Shown in pieces: positions 33,683 through 41,504 of a stretch of DNA of 64,000 nucleotides. The stretch comes from Kitasatospora sp. SUK 42. Lineage in GTDB: Bacteria; Actinomycetota; Actinomycetes; Streptomycetales; Streptomycetaceae. How positions within the stretch are numbered: the first letter of the stretch is position 1; each line of letters begins with the position of its first letter. The notes under the pieces are model-generated. The model was not told the DNA's origin, searched no databases, and worked only from the letters and a program-made list of their open reading frames with translations. The translations under genes were made by a program, and so were the position numbers. The DNA lies in contig NZ_LFMD02000005.1 of assembly GCF_015776785.2 (NCBI RefSeq), positions 441,053 through 505,052 on the forward strand. The letters run 5' to 3'.

Positions 33683-35071
33683 TCAGCCGATCCACACCGT
33701 GGTGACGTTGCAGAACTCCCGGATCCCGTGCCCGGACAGCTCCCGCCCGAAGCCCGAGCGCTTGACGCCGCCGAAGGGCAGCGCCGGGTGGGAGGCGGTC
33801 ATGCCGTTGAAGAACACCCCGCCGGCCTGGATGTCGCGCACGAAGCGCTCCTGCTCGGCCTGGTCGGTCGTCCAGACGTTGGAACTCAGCCCGAACGGGG
33901 TGTCGTTGGCGAGCGCCACCGCCTCGTCCAGGTCGGCGACCCGGTAGACGGTGGCGACCGGGCCGAAGGTCTCCTCCTGGTGGATCCGCATCGCCGAGGT
34001 GATGCCGGTCAGCACGGTCGGCTCGTAGAAGTACCCGGTGTCCCAGCCCTCAGGGCGGCCGCCGCCGCACTCCACCCGGGCGCCGTGGGTGCGGGCGTCC
34101 TCGACCAGCTCCTCCAGGTCGTCCCGGCCCTGGCGGCTGGCCAGCGGGCCGACGTCGGTGGCCTCGTCCATCGGGTCGCCGATCTTCAGCCCGCGCATCG
34201 CCTCGGTGAAGGCGGCGGTGAAGCGGTCGTACACGTCGGTGTGCACGATGAAGCGCTTGGCGGCGATGCAGGACTGCCCGTTGTTCTGCACCCGGGCCCG
34301 GACGGCGGTGCGCACCGCGGCGTCCAGGTCGGCACTCGGCAGGACGACGTACGGGTCGCTGCCGCCCAGCTCCAGCACCGCCTTCTTCACCTCGTCCGCG
34401 GCGGCCGCCGCGACCGCCCGCCCGGCCGGCTCGCTGCCGGTGAGGGTGACGGCGGCGACCCTGCGGTCCCGGATCACGCCCTCGACCGCGCCCGAGCCGA
34501 TCAGCAGGGTCTGGAAGCAGCCCTCCGGGAAGCCGGCCCGCCGGAACAGCTCCTCGATCGCGAGCGCCGTGCGCGGCACGTTGGAGGCGTGCTTGAGCAG
34601 GCCCACGTTGCCCGCCATCAGGGCCGGGGCGGCGAACCGGAGGACCTGCCAGAAGGGAAAGTTCCAGGGCATGACGGCGAGAACTGGACCGATCGGGCGA
34701 TAGCGGACGTACGCGCGGGCGGCTCCGGAGTCGCTGACGTCCGCCGGAGCCGGGTGCTCGTCGGCCAGCAGCTCCTCGGCGTGCTCGGCGTACCAGCGCA
34801 TCGCCTTCGCGCACTTGGCGGCCTCGGCCCGGGCGGCGGCGAGCGGCTTGCCCATCTCCTCGGTCATGATGCGGGCGACCGCCTCCTGGTCGTGGTCCAG
34901 CAGGTCGGCGGCCCGGCGCATCAGCTTGGCGCGGGTGGCGAAGGGGGTGCCTCGGTAGCTGTGGAAGGCGGCCTCGGCGCGGGCCAGCCGCCGCTCGATC
35001 TCGGCCGCGTCGAACGGTTCGAAGGTCTGGACGGTCTCGCCGGTCGCGGGGTTGACGCTGGCGATGGGCAT
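33683..35071 (-). CDS. gabD: NADP-dependent succinate-semialdehyde dehydrogenase-like
   Basis: A 462-residue aldehyde dehydrogenase. The sequence has the cofactor-binding NFPFWQVLRFAAPALMAGN block, the catalytic Glu in LELGGSDP and the catalytic Cys in NNGQSCIAAKRF (~residue 255). The MPIASVNPATGE start and short length match GabD-type enzymes that oxidise succinate semialdehyde to succinate at the end of GABA breakdown. ATG at 35071 has an AAGGGAG box. Upstream lies a tract of short tandem repeats. Related aldehydes are possible substrates. Confidence 0.88.
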   Translation of the reverse strand: MPIASVNPATGETVQTFEPFDAAEIERRLARAEAAFHSYRGTPFATRAKLMRRAADLLDHDQEAVARIMTEEMGKPLAAARAEAAKCAKAMRWYAEHAEELLADEHPAPADVSDSGAARAYVRYRPIGPVLAVMPWNFPFWQVLRFAAPALMAGNVGLLKHASNVPRTALAIEELFRRAGFPEGCFQTLLIGSGAVEGVIRDRRVAAVTLTGSEPAGRAVAAAAADEVKKAVLELGGSDPYVVLPSADLDAAVRTAVRARVQNNGQSCIAAKRFIVHTDVYDRFTAAFTEAMRGLKIGDPMDEATDVGPLASRQGRDDLEELVEDARTHGARVECGGGRPEGWDTGYFYEPTVLTGITSAMRIHQEETFGPVATVYRVADLDEAVALANDTPFGLSSNVWTTDQAEQERFVRDIQAGGVFFNGMTASHPALPFGGVKRSGFGRELSGHGIREFCNVTTVWIG

Positions 35072-35086
35072 GCGGGGCTCCCTTGG

Positions 35087-35165
35087 GGGTCCGGGTCCGG
35101 GTCCGGTGCGCCGGTGCGCCGATGCCCGGTGTGTCGGTGTGTCGGTGTCCGGCGCGTCTGTCTCC
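35087..35165. repeat. Short tandem repeats upstream of the SSADH gene
   Basis: Consecutive microsatellite-like tracts: GGTCCG repeated three times, then GGTGCGCC repeated twice, then GTGTGTCG repeated. They lie 16-95 bp upstream of the SSADH start, where the promoter would be, and could change length by slippage. Confidence 0.6.
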
Positions 35166-35269
35166 GTGCGTCTGCCCTCACACCCTCCCCGACGCCCCGC
35201 CCCCGGGCACGCCACCGCCGCCCGGCGTGTCCCGCACGGGTCCGGGGCGGGTCCGGCCTGGTGCCGGCG

Positions 35270-35551
35270 CTACTCGGGCAGCGACTCCACCCGGGCCGCC
35301 GCCTCCCGCGCCCGGGCCCCGGCCCTGGTCCGCGCGGCGGTCACCTGCCGGTTGGGGAAGCGGTGCAGGTACTCGGCCTCCAGCTGGCCGGTGCGCAGCG
35401 TGTGCCGCTTCAGCGCGTCCTCCGATCCGTACAGGAACGTCTCGTGGCGCGTGCGGTGCAGCTGCTCCAGCTCGTGCAGCAGGATGTCGTTGCCCAGGGC
35501 GTGCGGGGAGACGCCCGCGGGCCGGATGTGCGGGTCCTCGGCGTGCTGCAT
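35270..35551 (-). CDS. DUF6158-like small protein
   Basis: A 93-residue protein with ATG at 35551 after a GAGGAGG box. The sequence GVSPHALGNDILLHELEQLHRTRHETFLYGSEDALKRHTLRTGQLEAEYLHRFPNR (residues ~13-68, here split for description as a helical hairpin) is a well conserved actinobacterial pattern rich in His and Arg; the last 25 residues are Ala/Arg rich. Its role is unknown. Confidence 0.7.
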   Translation of the reverse strand: MQHAEDPHIRPAGVSPHALGNDILLHELEQLHRTRHETFLYGSEDALKRHTLRTGQLEAEYLHRFPNRQVTAARTRAGARAREAAARVESLPE

Positions 35552-35662
35552 CTCGGTGCCTCCTCGGCGGATGTCCCCACCTACAGGGTGCCTGCCGACC
35601 GCCGACGCTGCACCCGTTCGACCGGGCCCCCATCGACAAGAGATGTTGCACAAGGGCTGTCG

Positions 35663-35678
35663 CACAAGAGCTCTTGTG
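35663..35678. promoter_or_regulatory. Perfect palindrome CACAAGAGCTCTTGTG, likely ArsR-family operator
   Basis: The 16-bp palindrome directly precedes a TATTCT box (35681-35686) that lies 6 nt before the regulator's ATG. Additional ACAAG half-sites occur at 35637 and 35650. This position would let the regulator block its own transcription. Confidence 0.7.
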
Positions 35679-35692
35679 GATATTCTCCGGCC

Positions 35693-36286
35693 ATGACCGA
35701 GACGACGGACGAACCGCGCGACTCCCGGGAGATCTCCGACTCCCGGGTGCTCGCCTCCCTCACCCACCCGCTGCGCCGCCGCGTGCTCGACCTGCTCAAG
35801 GTGGACGGCCCGGCGACCGTCGGGCAGCTCGCGGAACGCACCGGGCAGGCGCCCGGCAACGTCAGCCACCACCTGAAGGTGCTCGCCGAGAGCGGGCTGA
35901 TCGCCGAGGCGCCCGAACTCGCCCGGAACCGGCGCGAGCACTGGTGGCGGCTCGCCGACAGGGAACTCAGCTGGACCAGGGCCGACTTCGACGGCGACCC
36001 GGTCGCCGAGGCGGTCGCGGAGGCGGCCGGCTCGATCCTGCTGGAGCGCCAGGTCGAGCTGGTCCGCGAGTGGGCCGTACGGCGCGGCGGCTACGGGCCC
36101 GAGTGGCGGGACGGCTGCTCGATCGCCACCCAGACCTGGCTGCGGCTCACCCCCGAGGAGGCCCGGGAGCTGGCCGCGGACCTGCACGGGCTGATCCAGA
36201 AGTGGGCGCACCGGCCGGTGCCGCAGGACGGGCGCGAGCGCGAGACCGTCCTCGCCTTCTCACACAGCGTCCCGGCCCGGCCGTGA
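35693..36286 (+). CDS. ArsR-family winged-helix regulator
   Basis: A 197-residue protein. Residues ~18-90 are the HTH_20/ArsR fold with LTHPLRRRVLDLLKVDGPATVGQLAERTGQAPGNVSHHLKVL (described by position: recognition helix ~60-75). The C-terminal half is an extra alpha-rich domain, typical for regulators paired with MFS exporters. No Cys-based metal site is visible. It is first in a three-gene operon: its stop overlaps the MFS start by 4 bp (GTGA). A perfect palindrome upstream suggests autorepression, and the start appears leaderless. Confidence 0.9.
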   Translation: MTETTDEPRDSREISDSRVLASLTHPLRRRVLDLLKVDGPATVGQLAERTGQAPGNVSHHLKVLAESGLIAEAPELARNRREHWWRLADRELSWTRADFDGDPVAEAVAEAAGSILLERQVELVREWAVRRGGYGPEWRDGCSIATQTWLRLTPEEARELAADLHGLIQKWAHRPVPQDGRERETVLAFSHSVPARP

Positions 36287-37584
36287 CCGCCACGATCACC
36301 GCCCCGGCACCCGAAGCCCGTTCGCGCTGGGGCCTGTTCGCGCAGCGCGACTTCCGGCTGCTGTGGGCGGGGCAGACCGTCAGCCGGCTGGGAAGCAGCG
36401 TCACCACCGTCGCGCTGCCGCTGGTCGCGGTGCTGGTGCTGGACGCCGGGCCGCTCGCCGCCGGCCTGCTGACCGGCGCGGTCTGGCTGCCCTGGCTGGT
36501 GTTCGGCCTGCCGGCCGGGGTGTGGGTCGGCCGGGTGCCCCGGCGGGCCGTGATGATCGCCTGCAACCTCGCCTCCGCAGCGCTGTTCGCGAGCGTGCCG
36601 GTGGCGGGCTGGTTCGGGGTGCTCACCCTGGCGCAGCTGCTGGCCGTGGCCCTCCTCAGCGGGGTGGCCTCGGTGTTCTTCGACGCCGCCTACCACGCGT
36701 ACCTGCCCGAGCTGGTGGCGCCGGAGGACCTGATCGAGGGCAACGCCAAGCTGGAGGGCAGCGGCTCGGCCGCCGAGGTCGCCGGACGGGGCCTCGCCGG
36801 GCTGACCGTCCAACTGCTGGGCGCGGCGGCCGGGTTGCTCGCCGACGCGGTGAGCTTCCTGATCGCGACCGGCACCCTGCTGCGGATCCGGGCCAGACCG
36901 GAGCCTTCGCCGGCGCCGGCCGGCCGTGAGCGGACGGGGCTGCGCGGGCAGGTCCGGGAGGGGCTGTCCTTCCTGCTGCGCGACCCGTACCTGCGCTCCT
37001 TCCTGTGCTTCGGCGCGGCCGCCAACTTCGCGCTGATGGGCTACCAGTCGATCCTGCCGCTGTTCCTGCTCCGGGAGGCCGGGGTGGCCCCCGGCTGGGT
37101 CGGCGGGCTCGCGTCCGTCTCCTCCGTCGGCGGCGTGCTCGGCGCGCTGGCCGCCCGGCCGCTGTGCCGGCGCCTCGGCACCGCGCGCGGGGTGCGGATC
37201 GTGCTGCTCACCGCGGTGCCGCTGGGCCTGCTGATGCCGCTGGCCGGGCCGGGCCCCGGGACGGTGCTCTACGTCGTCGGGTCGCTCGGGGTGGTCGCCG
37301 CGGTGGTGCTCTGCAACGTCGTGCTCGGCAGCTTCCGGCAGTCCTACACCCCGCCCGAACTGCTCACCAGGGTGACGGCCGGCTCGATGTTCGCCGTCCA
37401 CGTCACCATCCCGCTCGGCGCCCTCGCGGGCGGCGTGCTCGGCGAGGCGATCGGACTGAGGGCCACCATGTGGGTGATGACCGGACTGCTCACGCTGGCC
37501 GGGGCGCTGCCGCTGCTCTCGCCGCTGCGCTCCCTCCGGGAGCTGCCCGCCTCACCCGCCGAGGCGGGGCAGATCATAGGATGA
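36283..37584 (+). CDS. MFS exporter
   Basis: A 433-residue transporter with 12 predicted membrane helices and the MFS_3 (enterobactin exporter-like) beginning, including FRLLWAGQTVSRLGSSVTTVALPLVAV and the loop-2/3 motif GVWVGRVPRRAVMI. Its GTG overlaps the stop of the ArsR gene and its stop overlaps the ATG of the deaminase gene (ATGA), so the three are translationally coupled. Substrate unknown; purines or purine analogues are a guess from the operon. Confidence 0.88.
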   Translation: MTATITAPAPEARSRWGLFAQRDFRLLWAGQTVSRLGSSVTTVALPLVAVLVLDAGPLAAGLLTGAVWLPWLVFGLPAGVWVGRVPRRAVMIACNLASAALFASVPVAGWFGVLTLAQLLAVALLSGVASVFFDAAYHAYLPELVAPEDLIEGNAKLEGSGSAAEVAGRGLAGLTVQLLGAAAGLLADAVSFLIATGTLLRIRARPEPSPAPAGRERTGLRGQVREGLSFLLRDPYLRSFLCFGAAANFALMGYQSILPLFLLREAGVAPGWVGGLASVSSVGGVLGALAARPLCRRLGTARGVRIVLLTAVPLGLLMPLAGPGPGTVLYVVGSLGVVAAVVLCNVVLGSFRQSYTPPELLTRVTAGSMFAVHVTIPLGALAGGVLGEAIGLRATMWVMTGLLTLAGALPLLSPLRSLRELPASPAEAGQIIG

Positions 37585-38618
37585 ATCCTTCCGACTTTTC
37601 AGGTCCACCCCGCTACCGCTCGGACAGATCGCACATGCCGCTTCCCAAGGCCGAACTCCACCTGCACATCGAAGGCACCCTGGAGCCCGAACTCGCCTTC
37701 GCCCTCGCCGCCCGCAACTCCGTCGAGCTGCCCTACGCCGACACCGAGGAACTGCGGAAGGCGTACTCCTTCAGCGACCTCCAGTCCTTCCTGGACCTCT
37801 ACTACGCGCTGATGGCCGTGCTGCGCACCGAGCAGGACTTCGCCGACCTCGCCGACGCCTACCTCGCCCGCGCCGCCGAGCAGGGCGTGCGGCACGCGGA
37901 GATCTTCTTCGACCCGCAGGCGCACACCGCGCGCGGGGTGCCGCTGGGCGTGGTGGTCGACGGGCTGACCCGGGCGCTGGAGCGCAGCGAGGAGCGGTAC
38001 GGCATCAGCACCCAGCTGATCATGTGCTTCCTGCGCGACGAGTCCGCCGACTCCGCGCTGGAGACCTTCGAGGCCGCCCGCCCGTACTTCGACCGGATCG
38101 CGGGCATCGGCCTGGACTCGGCCGAGGTCGGCAACCCGCCGGCGAAGTTCCGCGAGGTCTACCGCCGGGCCGCCGAGGCCGGCCTGCGCAGGGTCGCCCA
38201 CGCGGGCGAGGAGGGCCCGGCCTCGTACATCACCGAGGCGCTGGACGTCCTCGGCGTCGAGCGGATCGACCACGGCCTGCGCTGCCTGGAGGACCCCGAG
38301 CTGGTCGAGCGCCTGGCCCGTGAGCGGATCCCGCTCACCCTCTGCCCGCTCTCCAACGTCCGCCTGCGCTGCATCGACACCCTGGCCGACCACCCGCTGC
38401 GCGAGCTGCTGGACGCCGGCCTGCTGGTCACCGTCAACTCCGACGACCCGGCCTACTTCGGCGGCTACGTCGAGGACAACTTCCGCGCCGTCCGCGAGGC
38501 CCTCGCCCTCGACCAGGAGACCCTGCGCCTCCTCGCCGCCAACTCCTTCCGGGCCTCCTTCATCGACGAGGCCCGCCGCGCCGAACTCCTCGCCGAGGTC
38601 GAGCGGTTCACCTTCTGA
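37581..38618 (+). CDS. Adenine deaminase of the adenosine deaminase family
   Basis: A 345-residue zinc hydrolase. Zn ligands are seen in ELHLHIEG (~residues 27-34) and HAGEEGP; the catalytic SDDPAYF block is near residue 290. The segments DLQSFLDLYYALMAVLRTEQDF and HAEIFFDPQAHTARGV match the fungal Aah1-type adenine deaminases, which convert adenine to hypoxanthine, better than adenosine deaminases. The ATG overlaps the MFS stop. The first 18 residues are an extension before MPLPKAELHLH. Confidence 0.85.
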   Translation: MNPSDFSGPPRYRSDRSHMPLPKAELHLHIEGTLEPELAFALAARNSVELPYADTEELRKAYSFSDLQSFLDLYYALMAVLRTEQDFADLADAYLARAAEQGVRHAEIFFDPQAHTARGVPLGVVVDGLTRALERSEERYGISTQLIMCFLRDESADSALETFEAARPYFDRIAGIGLDSAEVGNPPAKFREVYRRAAEAGLRRVAHAGEEGPASYITEALDVLGVERIDHGLRCLEDPELVERLARERIPLTLCPLSNVRLRCIDTLADHPLRELLDAGLLVTVNSDDPAYFGGYVEDNFRAVREALALDQETLRLLAANSFRASFIDEARRAELLAEVERFTF

Positions 38619-38629
38619 CCAGTACGCGC

Positions 38630-38659
38630 ACGGCCCCCGGGGGAGTTCCCGGGGGCCGT
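38630..38659. terminator. Bidirectional terminator hairpin
   Basis: ACGGCCCCCGGG pairs with CCCGGGGGCCGT around a 6-nt loop, between the convergent deaminase and VKOR genes. Confidence 0.75.
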
Positions 38660-38669
38660 ACGCGGTGGG

Positions 38670-39287
38670 TCAGATCAGGGTGCTCCAGTAGTACCAGAAG
38701 CGGTTGAGGACCAGCAGGGCGATCACCGCGCACCAGAGGGCCGGGACGACCCAGTGGTAGCGGGCGGCCTCCCGGACCACCGGGCGCAGGGCACGGCCGA
38801 CCGGGATGACGCCGGAGCGCAGGTTGTGCAGGGTGGTGTACCAGAACAGCGGGATCATCGCCGCCCACACCACCATGCAGTACGGGCAGAGCGCGCCGAT
38901 CCGGTACAGCGCCTGGTACATCAGCCAGGAGACGAAGCCGATCCCGAAGACCGTCCCGGCCTGGAGGCCGAGCCAGAACCAGCGCCGGTACGCCGCCCCG
39001 GCGAGCAGTCCGGCACCGACCGCGATCACGACCCCGAAGCCGACCAGGCCGATCAGCGAGTTGGGGAAGCCGAAGGCCTCCGCCTGGTCGCTGCGCATGA
39101 TCGAGCCGCAGCTGATGATCGGATTGATGTTGCAGCTGGGGACGTACGACGGGTCCTTCAGCAGCCGGATCTTGTCCAGCGTGAGGACGGCCGAGGCGAA
39201 CAGCCCGACCGCGCCGCCGATCAGCAGCAGCCAGGCGAACGGACGGCTCGCGCCGTGGGTCCGCGCCTCGGGGGCGGCGGCCGTCAC
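38670..39287 (-). CDS. Vitamin K epoxide reductase-like thiol oxidase (copy 2)
   Basis: A 205-residue polytopic protein, paralogue of 15247-15897. It retains the cysteine pairs in PSCNINPIISCGSIM and CPYC, and the same NRFWYYWSTL end. GTG at 39287 is chosen because it overlaps the DsbA stop by 4 bp (GTGA), giving translational coupling; in copy 1 the two genes are 90 bp apart. Expected to reoxidise the DsbA-like protein using membrane quinone. Confidence 0.92.
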   Translation of the reverse strand: MTAAAPEARTHGASRPFAWLLLIGGAVGLFASAVLTLDKIRLLKDPSYVPSCNINPIISCGSIMRSDQAEAFGFPNSLIGLVGFGVVIAVGAGLLAGAAYRRWFWLGLQAGTVFGIGFVSWLMYQALYRIGALCPYCMVVWAAMIPLFWYTTLHNLRSGVIPVGRALRPVVREAARYHWVVPALWCAVIALLVLNRFWYYWSTLI

Positions 39288-40075
39288 CCGGTCACCTGCT
39301 TGACCATCGCGGTGAACTGCTCGGGCGAGACGGCCTTGCCGTTGGTGAGGACGTCCAGCTTCTTGCCGTCCAGCTTGACGGTCGGGGTGCCGGTGACGTC
39401 GCTCTTGTTGAACTCCTCGTTGACCTTGGCCGCCCACGGCGCGTAGGTGCCGTCCTGGACGGCCTTGACGAAGGCGTCGGTCTTCAGGCCGGGCACCTGG
39501 CCGGCGAGGTCCAGGATGTGGTTGACGTCGCCGAAGTCGTCGCTGCGCTCGTCCGGCTGGTTGGCGTAGAGCACGTCGTGGAAGGCCTTGAACTTGTCCA
39601 CGCCCTCGTTCAGCGCGGCGCCGGCGGCGGCCAGCGCGGTGCGCGAGCCCTTGCCGCCGAGGTTCTTGTCCAGGAACGTCGCCAGGTGGTACTCGATCTT
39701 GTACGTGCCGTCGTCGGCGAGCTGCTGGACGGCCTTGCCGGTGGTGGTCTCCAACTGCTCGCAGTACGGGCAGCGGAAGTCCTCGTAGACCTCCAGGGTG
39801 TGCGGGGCGTCGGCCTTGCCGTAGGTGATCACGGTGCCGCCGGTGCCGGTCGCGTTGGCGGGGACGACCAGCGGGCCGTTCGCGGCGGAGCCCGAGGAGT
39901 CGGAGGAACCGCCGATGGCGAAGGCCACACCCGCCACGAGTGCGAGCACCGCGGCGGAGGAGGCGCCGACCACCACCCGGCGGCGGATCTTGTCGGAGCG
40001 CTCGGCCTCGGCGCGGGCGACGCGCATGCGCTCGGTGGCGGAGATCTTCTTGTCGGTCTTACGGGCGTTGCTCAT
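39284..40075 (-). CDS. DsbA-like membrane-anchored thiol oxidoreductase (copy 2)
   Basis: A 263-residue protein with a basic N-terminal tail, a membrane anchor (~residues 33-53) and a DsbA-type domain with active site CPYC (copy 1 has CPVC). The stretch FLDKNLGGKGSRTALAAAGAALNEG, and much of the following 80 residues, are nearly identical to copy 1. The VARAEAERSDK anchor region differs. The dipeptide between the cysteines tunes redox potential in this family, so the copies may differ in oxidising power. Confidence 0.92.
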   Translation of the reverse strand: MSNARKTDKKISATERMRVARAEAERSDKIRRRVVVGASSAAVLALVAGVAFAIGGSSDSSGSAANGPLVVPANATGTGGTVITYGKADAPHTLEVYEDFRCPYCEQLETTTGKAVQQLADDGTYKIEYHLATFLDKNLGGKGSRTALAAAGAALNEGVDKFKAFHDVLYANQPDERSDDFGDVNHILDLAGQVPGLKTDAFVKAVQDGTYAPWAAKVNEEFNKSDVTGTPTVKLDGKKLDVLTNGKAVSPEQFTAMVKQVTG

Positions 40076-40187
40076 GGGTGTCGTCCTGTGCTCTCGGGCG
40101 TGCGGAGGTGCGGGCGCGGCCGGTCGGGGCTCACGGGAGCCGGTCAGGGCCTGCGCGGGGGAGAGACGGCCGGTCGAGCGGGGAGGC

Positions 40188-40847
40188 TCAGACGGCCAGG
40201 GCGAACACCGGCGGACCGCGCCGGACGGCCGGGCGGACGACCACGTCCTCGGCCGGGACCAGCGACCGGCTGGCCCGGGGGAAGGGCACCCGCGCCACCG
40301 GACGGGCCGGGACGGGCGCGGCGAGCAGCCGAAGCCAGCGGGCGGCGGCCGGGAGGTGCCGGTGCAGGAACTCGCCCAGCATCCGGGCGGTCCGGGCGAG
40401 GCCGGCCAGCGCGGCGTCCGCGCGGCGCAGCCAGAACGCGCCGGCCAGCGCGATCACCGTGTGCAGCAGCAGGAGCAGCAGGACGCCGGTCTGCTGGGAG
40501 ACGCCGTGGCCGAGCAGGAACCCGCCGAGCGAGCCGCCGCCGCACAGCAGCGGACGGAAGCCGTGCGCGGCGCCGGGCGGCAGGGAGGGGCAGGTGCTCT
40601 GGGCGAGGTCGAACAGGGCGCTGACGCCCAGCTCCAGCGGCAGGAACACCGCCGCGATCGCCGGGTAGCCGCGCTCGCGGCCGGCCAGGGCGAAGGCCAC
40701 CGCGAGGACGGCGACGAAGGCCACGCCCATCGTGCCGACCGGCAGCGCGCGGCCGGTGACCAGCACCTGGCCGAGCCCGGCGAGCAGCACGACCAGCGCG
40801 GCGAAGACCGCCGCGCGGAGCGTCCTGGTGGCCGGCCCGATGTCCAT
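40188..40847 (-). CDS. Polytopic membrane protein of the oxidative folding cassette (copy 2)
   Basis: A 219-residue paralogue of 16951-17625, sharing the R-x-L-R-A-A-V-F start, the VTGR segment, the CGGGS loop and a C-terminus RRGPPVFALAV. About four to five membrane segments. ATG at 40847 is chosen because a CAGACT box (minus strand, ending at 40856) lies 8 nt upstream, mirroring copy 1; a GTG 18 nt upstream is possible. The mate of the DsbA-like gene 112 bp downstream. Confidence 0.75.
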   Translation of the reverse strand: MDIGPATRTLRAAVFAALVVLLAGLGQVLVTGRALPVGTMGVAFVAVLAVAFALAGRERGYPAIAAVFLPLELGVSALFDLAQSTCPSLPPGAAHGFRPLLCGGGSLGGFLLGHGVSQQTGVLLLLLLHTVIALAGAFWLRRADAALAGLARTARMLGEFLHRHLPAAARWLRLLAAPVPARPVARVPFPRASRSLVPAEDVVVRPAVRRGPPVFALAV

Positions 40848-40934
40848 GGCATCCGAGTCTGCCACAGGTTGAAAGCGGAACGGTCTGCCGGACGGCGGGC
40901 TGTGAACAGCCTCACCACCCTTGCTGAGCTGGGC

Positions 40935-41417
40935 TTATGCGCCGCTTACGGACTCCGGCGGCTCACCGTGGGGGGCCTCGGCGGCGTTCACCCGGGCCTC
41001 CACCAGATCCCGGAAGTGCTCCAGGTCCTCGCGCACCGCCCGCTCGATCGCCCCGGCCTGGGCGAAGCCGTGCGGACCGCCGAAGTCCTGGTGCAGCACC
41101 TCCGGGTCGTACTCCACCCGGATCTGCAAGCGGGTGTGCCGCGCGTCCAGCGGCAGCAGTGCGAAGGCGCCGCGCAGGTGGACGAGGTCCAGGGTCCGCC
41201 AGGACATCACCCGGCCCCGGCCGCGATCGGTGATCTCGGTGTCCACCGCCCGCTCGGCGCCGTCGATCCGCACCCCGAGGTGCGCGTGGTTGCGCCCGTG
41301 CGGGTGGGCGGAACTCACCCCGTCGACGAACCGCGGGTACTCGCGCACTCGGTGGAGCTGCTCCCAGGCGGCGAGGACGGGGACGGCGATGTCGATCTGT
41401 TCCTCAAGGGTGGTCAT
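40935..41417 (-). CDS. SRPBCC (START-like) domain protein
   Basis: A 160-residue protein with ATG at 41417 after a GGAGGAGG box. It shows the polyketide cyclase/dehydrase-type START fold: TTLEEQIDIAVPVLAAWEQLHRVREYPRFVDGV, then alternating strands and a long C-terminal helix (EDLEHFRDLVEARV). These proteins bind hydrophobic ligands in a deep cavity. It diverges from fpg. No partner suggests a substrate. Confidence 0.82.
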   Translation of the reverse strand: MTTLEEQIDIAVPVLAAWEQLHRVREYPRFVDGVSSAHPHGRNHAHLGVRIDGAERAVDTEITDRGRGRVMSWRTLDLVHLRGAFALLPLDARHTRLQIRVEYDPEVLHQDFGGPHGFAQAGAIERAVREDLEHFRDLVEARVNAAEAPHGEPPESVSGA

Positions 41418-41504
41418 GGCGACGCCTCCTCCGGTCCCAGCCTGCGCTCGCGGGCGTGCCGAGGCAAAGGGGCGGTGCGTCCACGGCCGGGGGAGACTGG
41501 GCGC

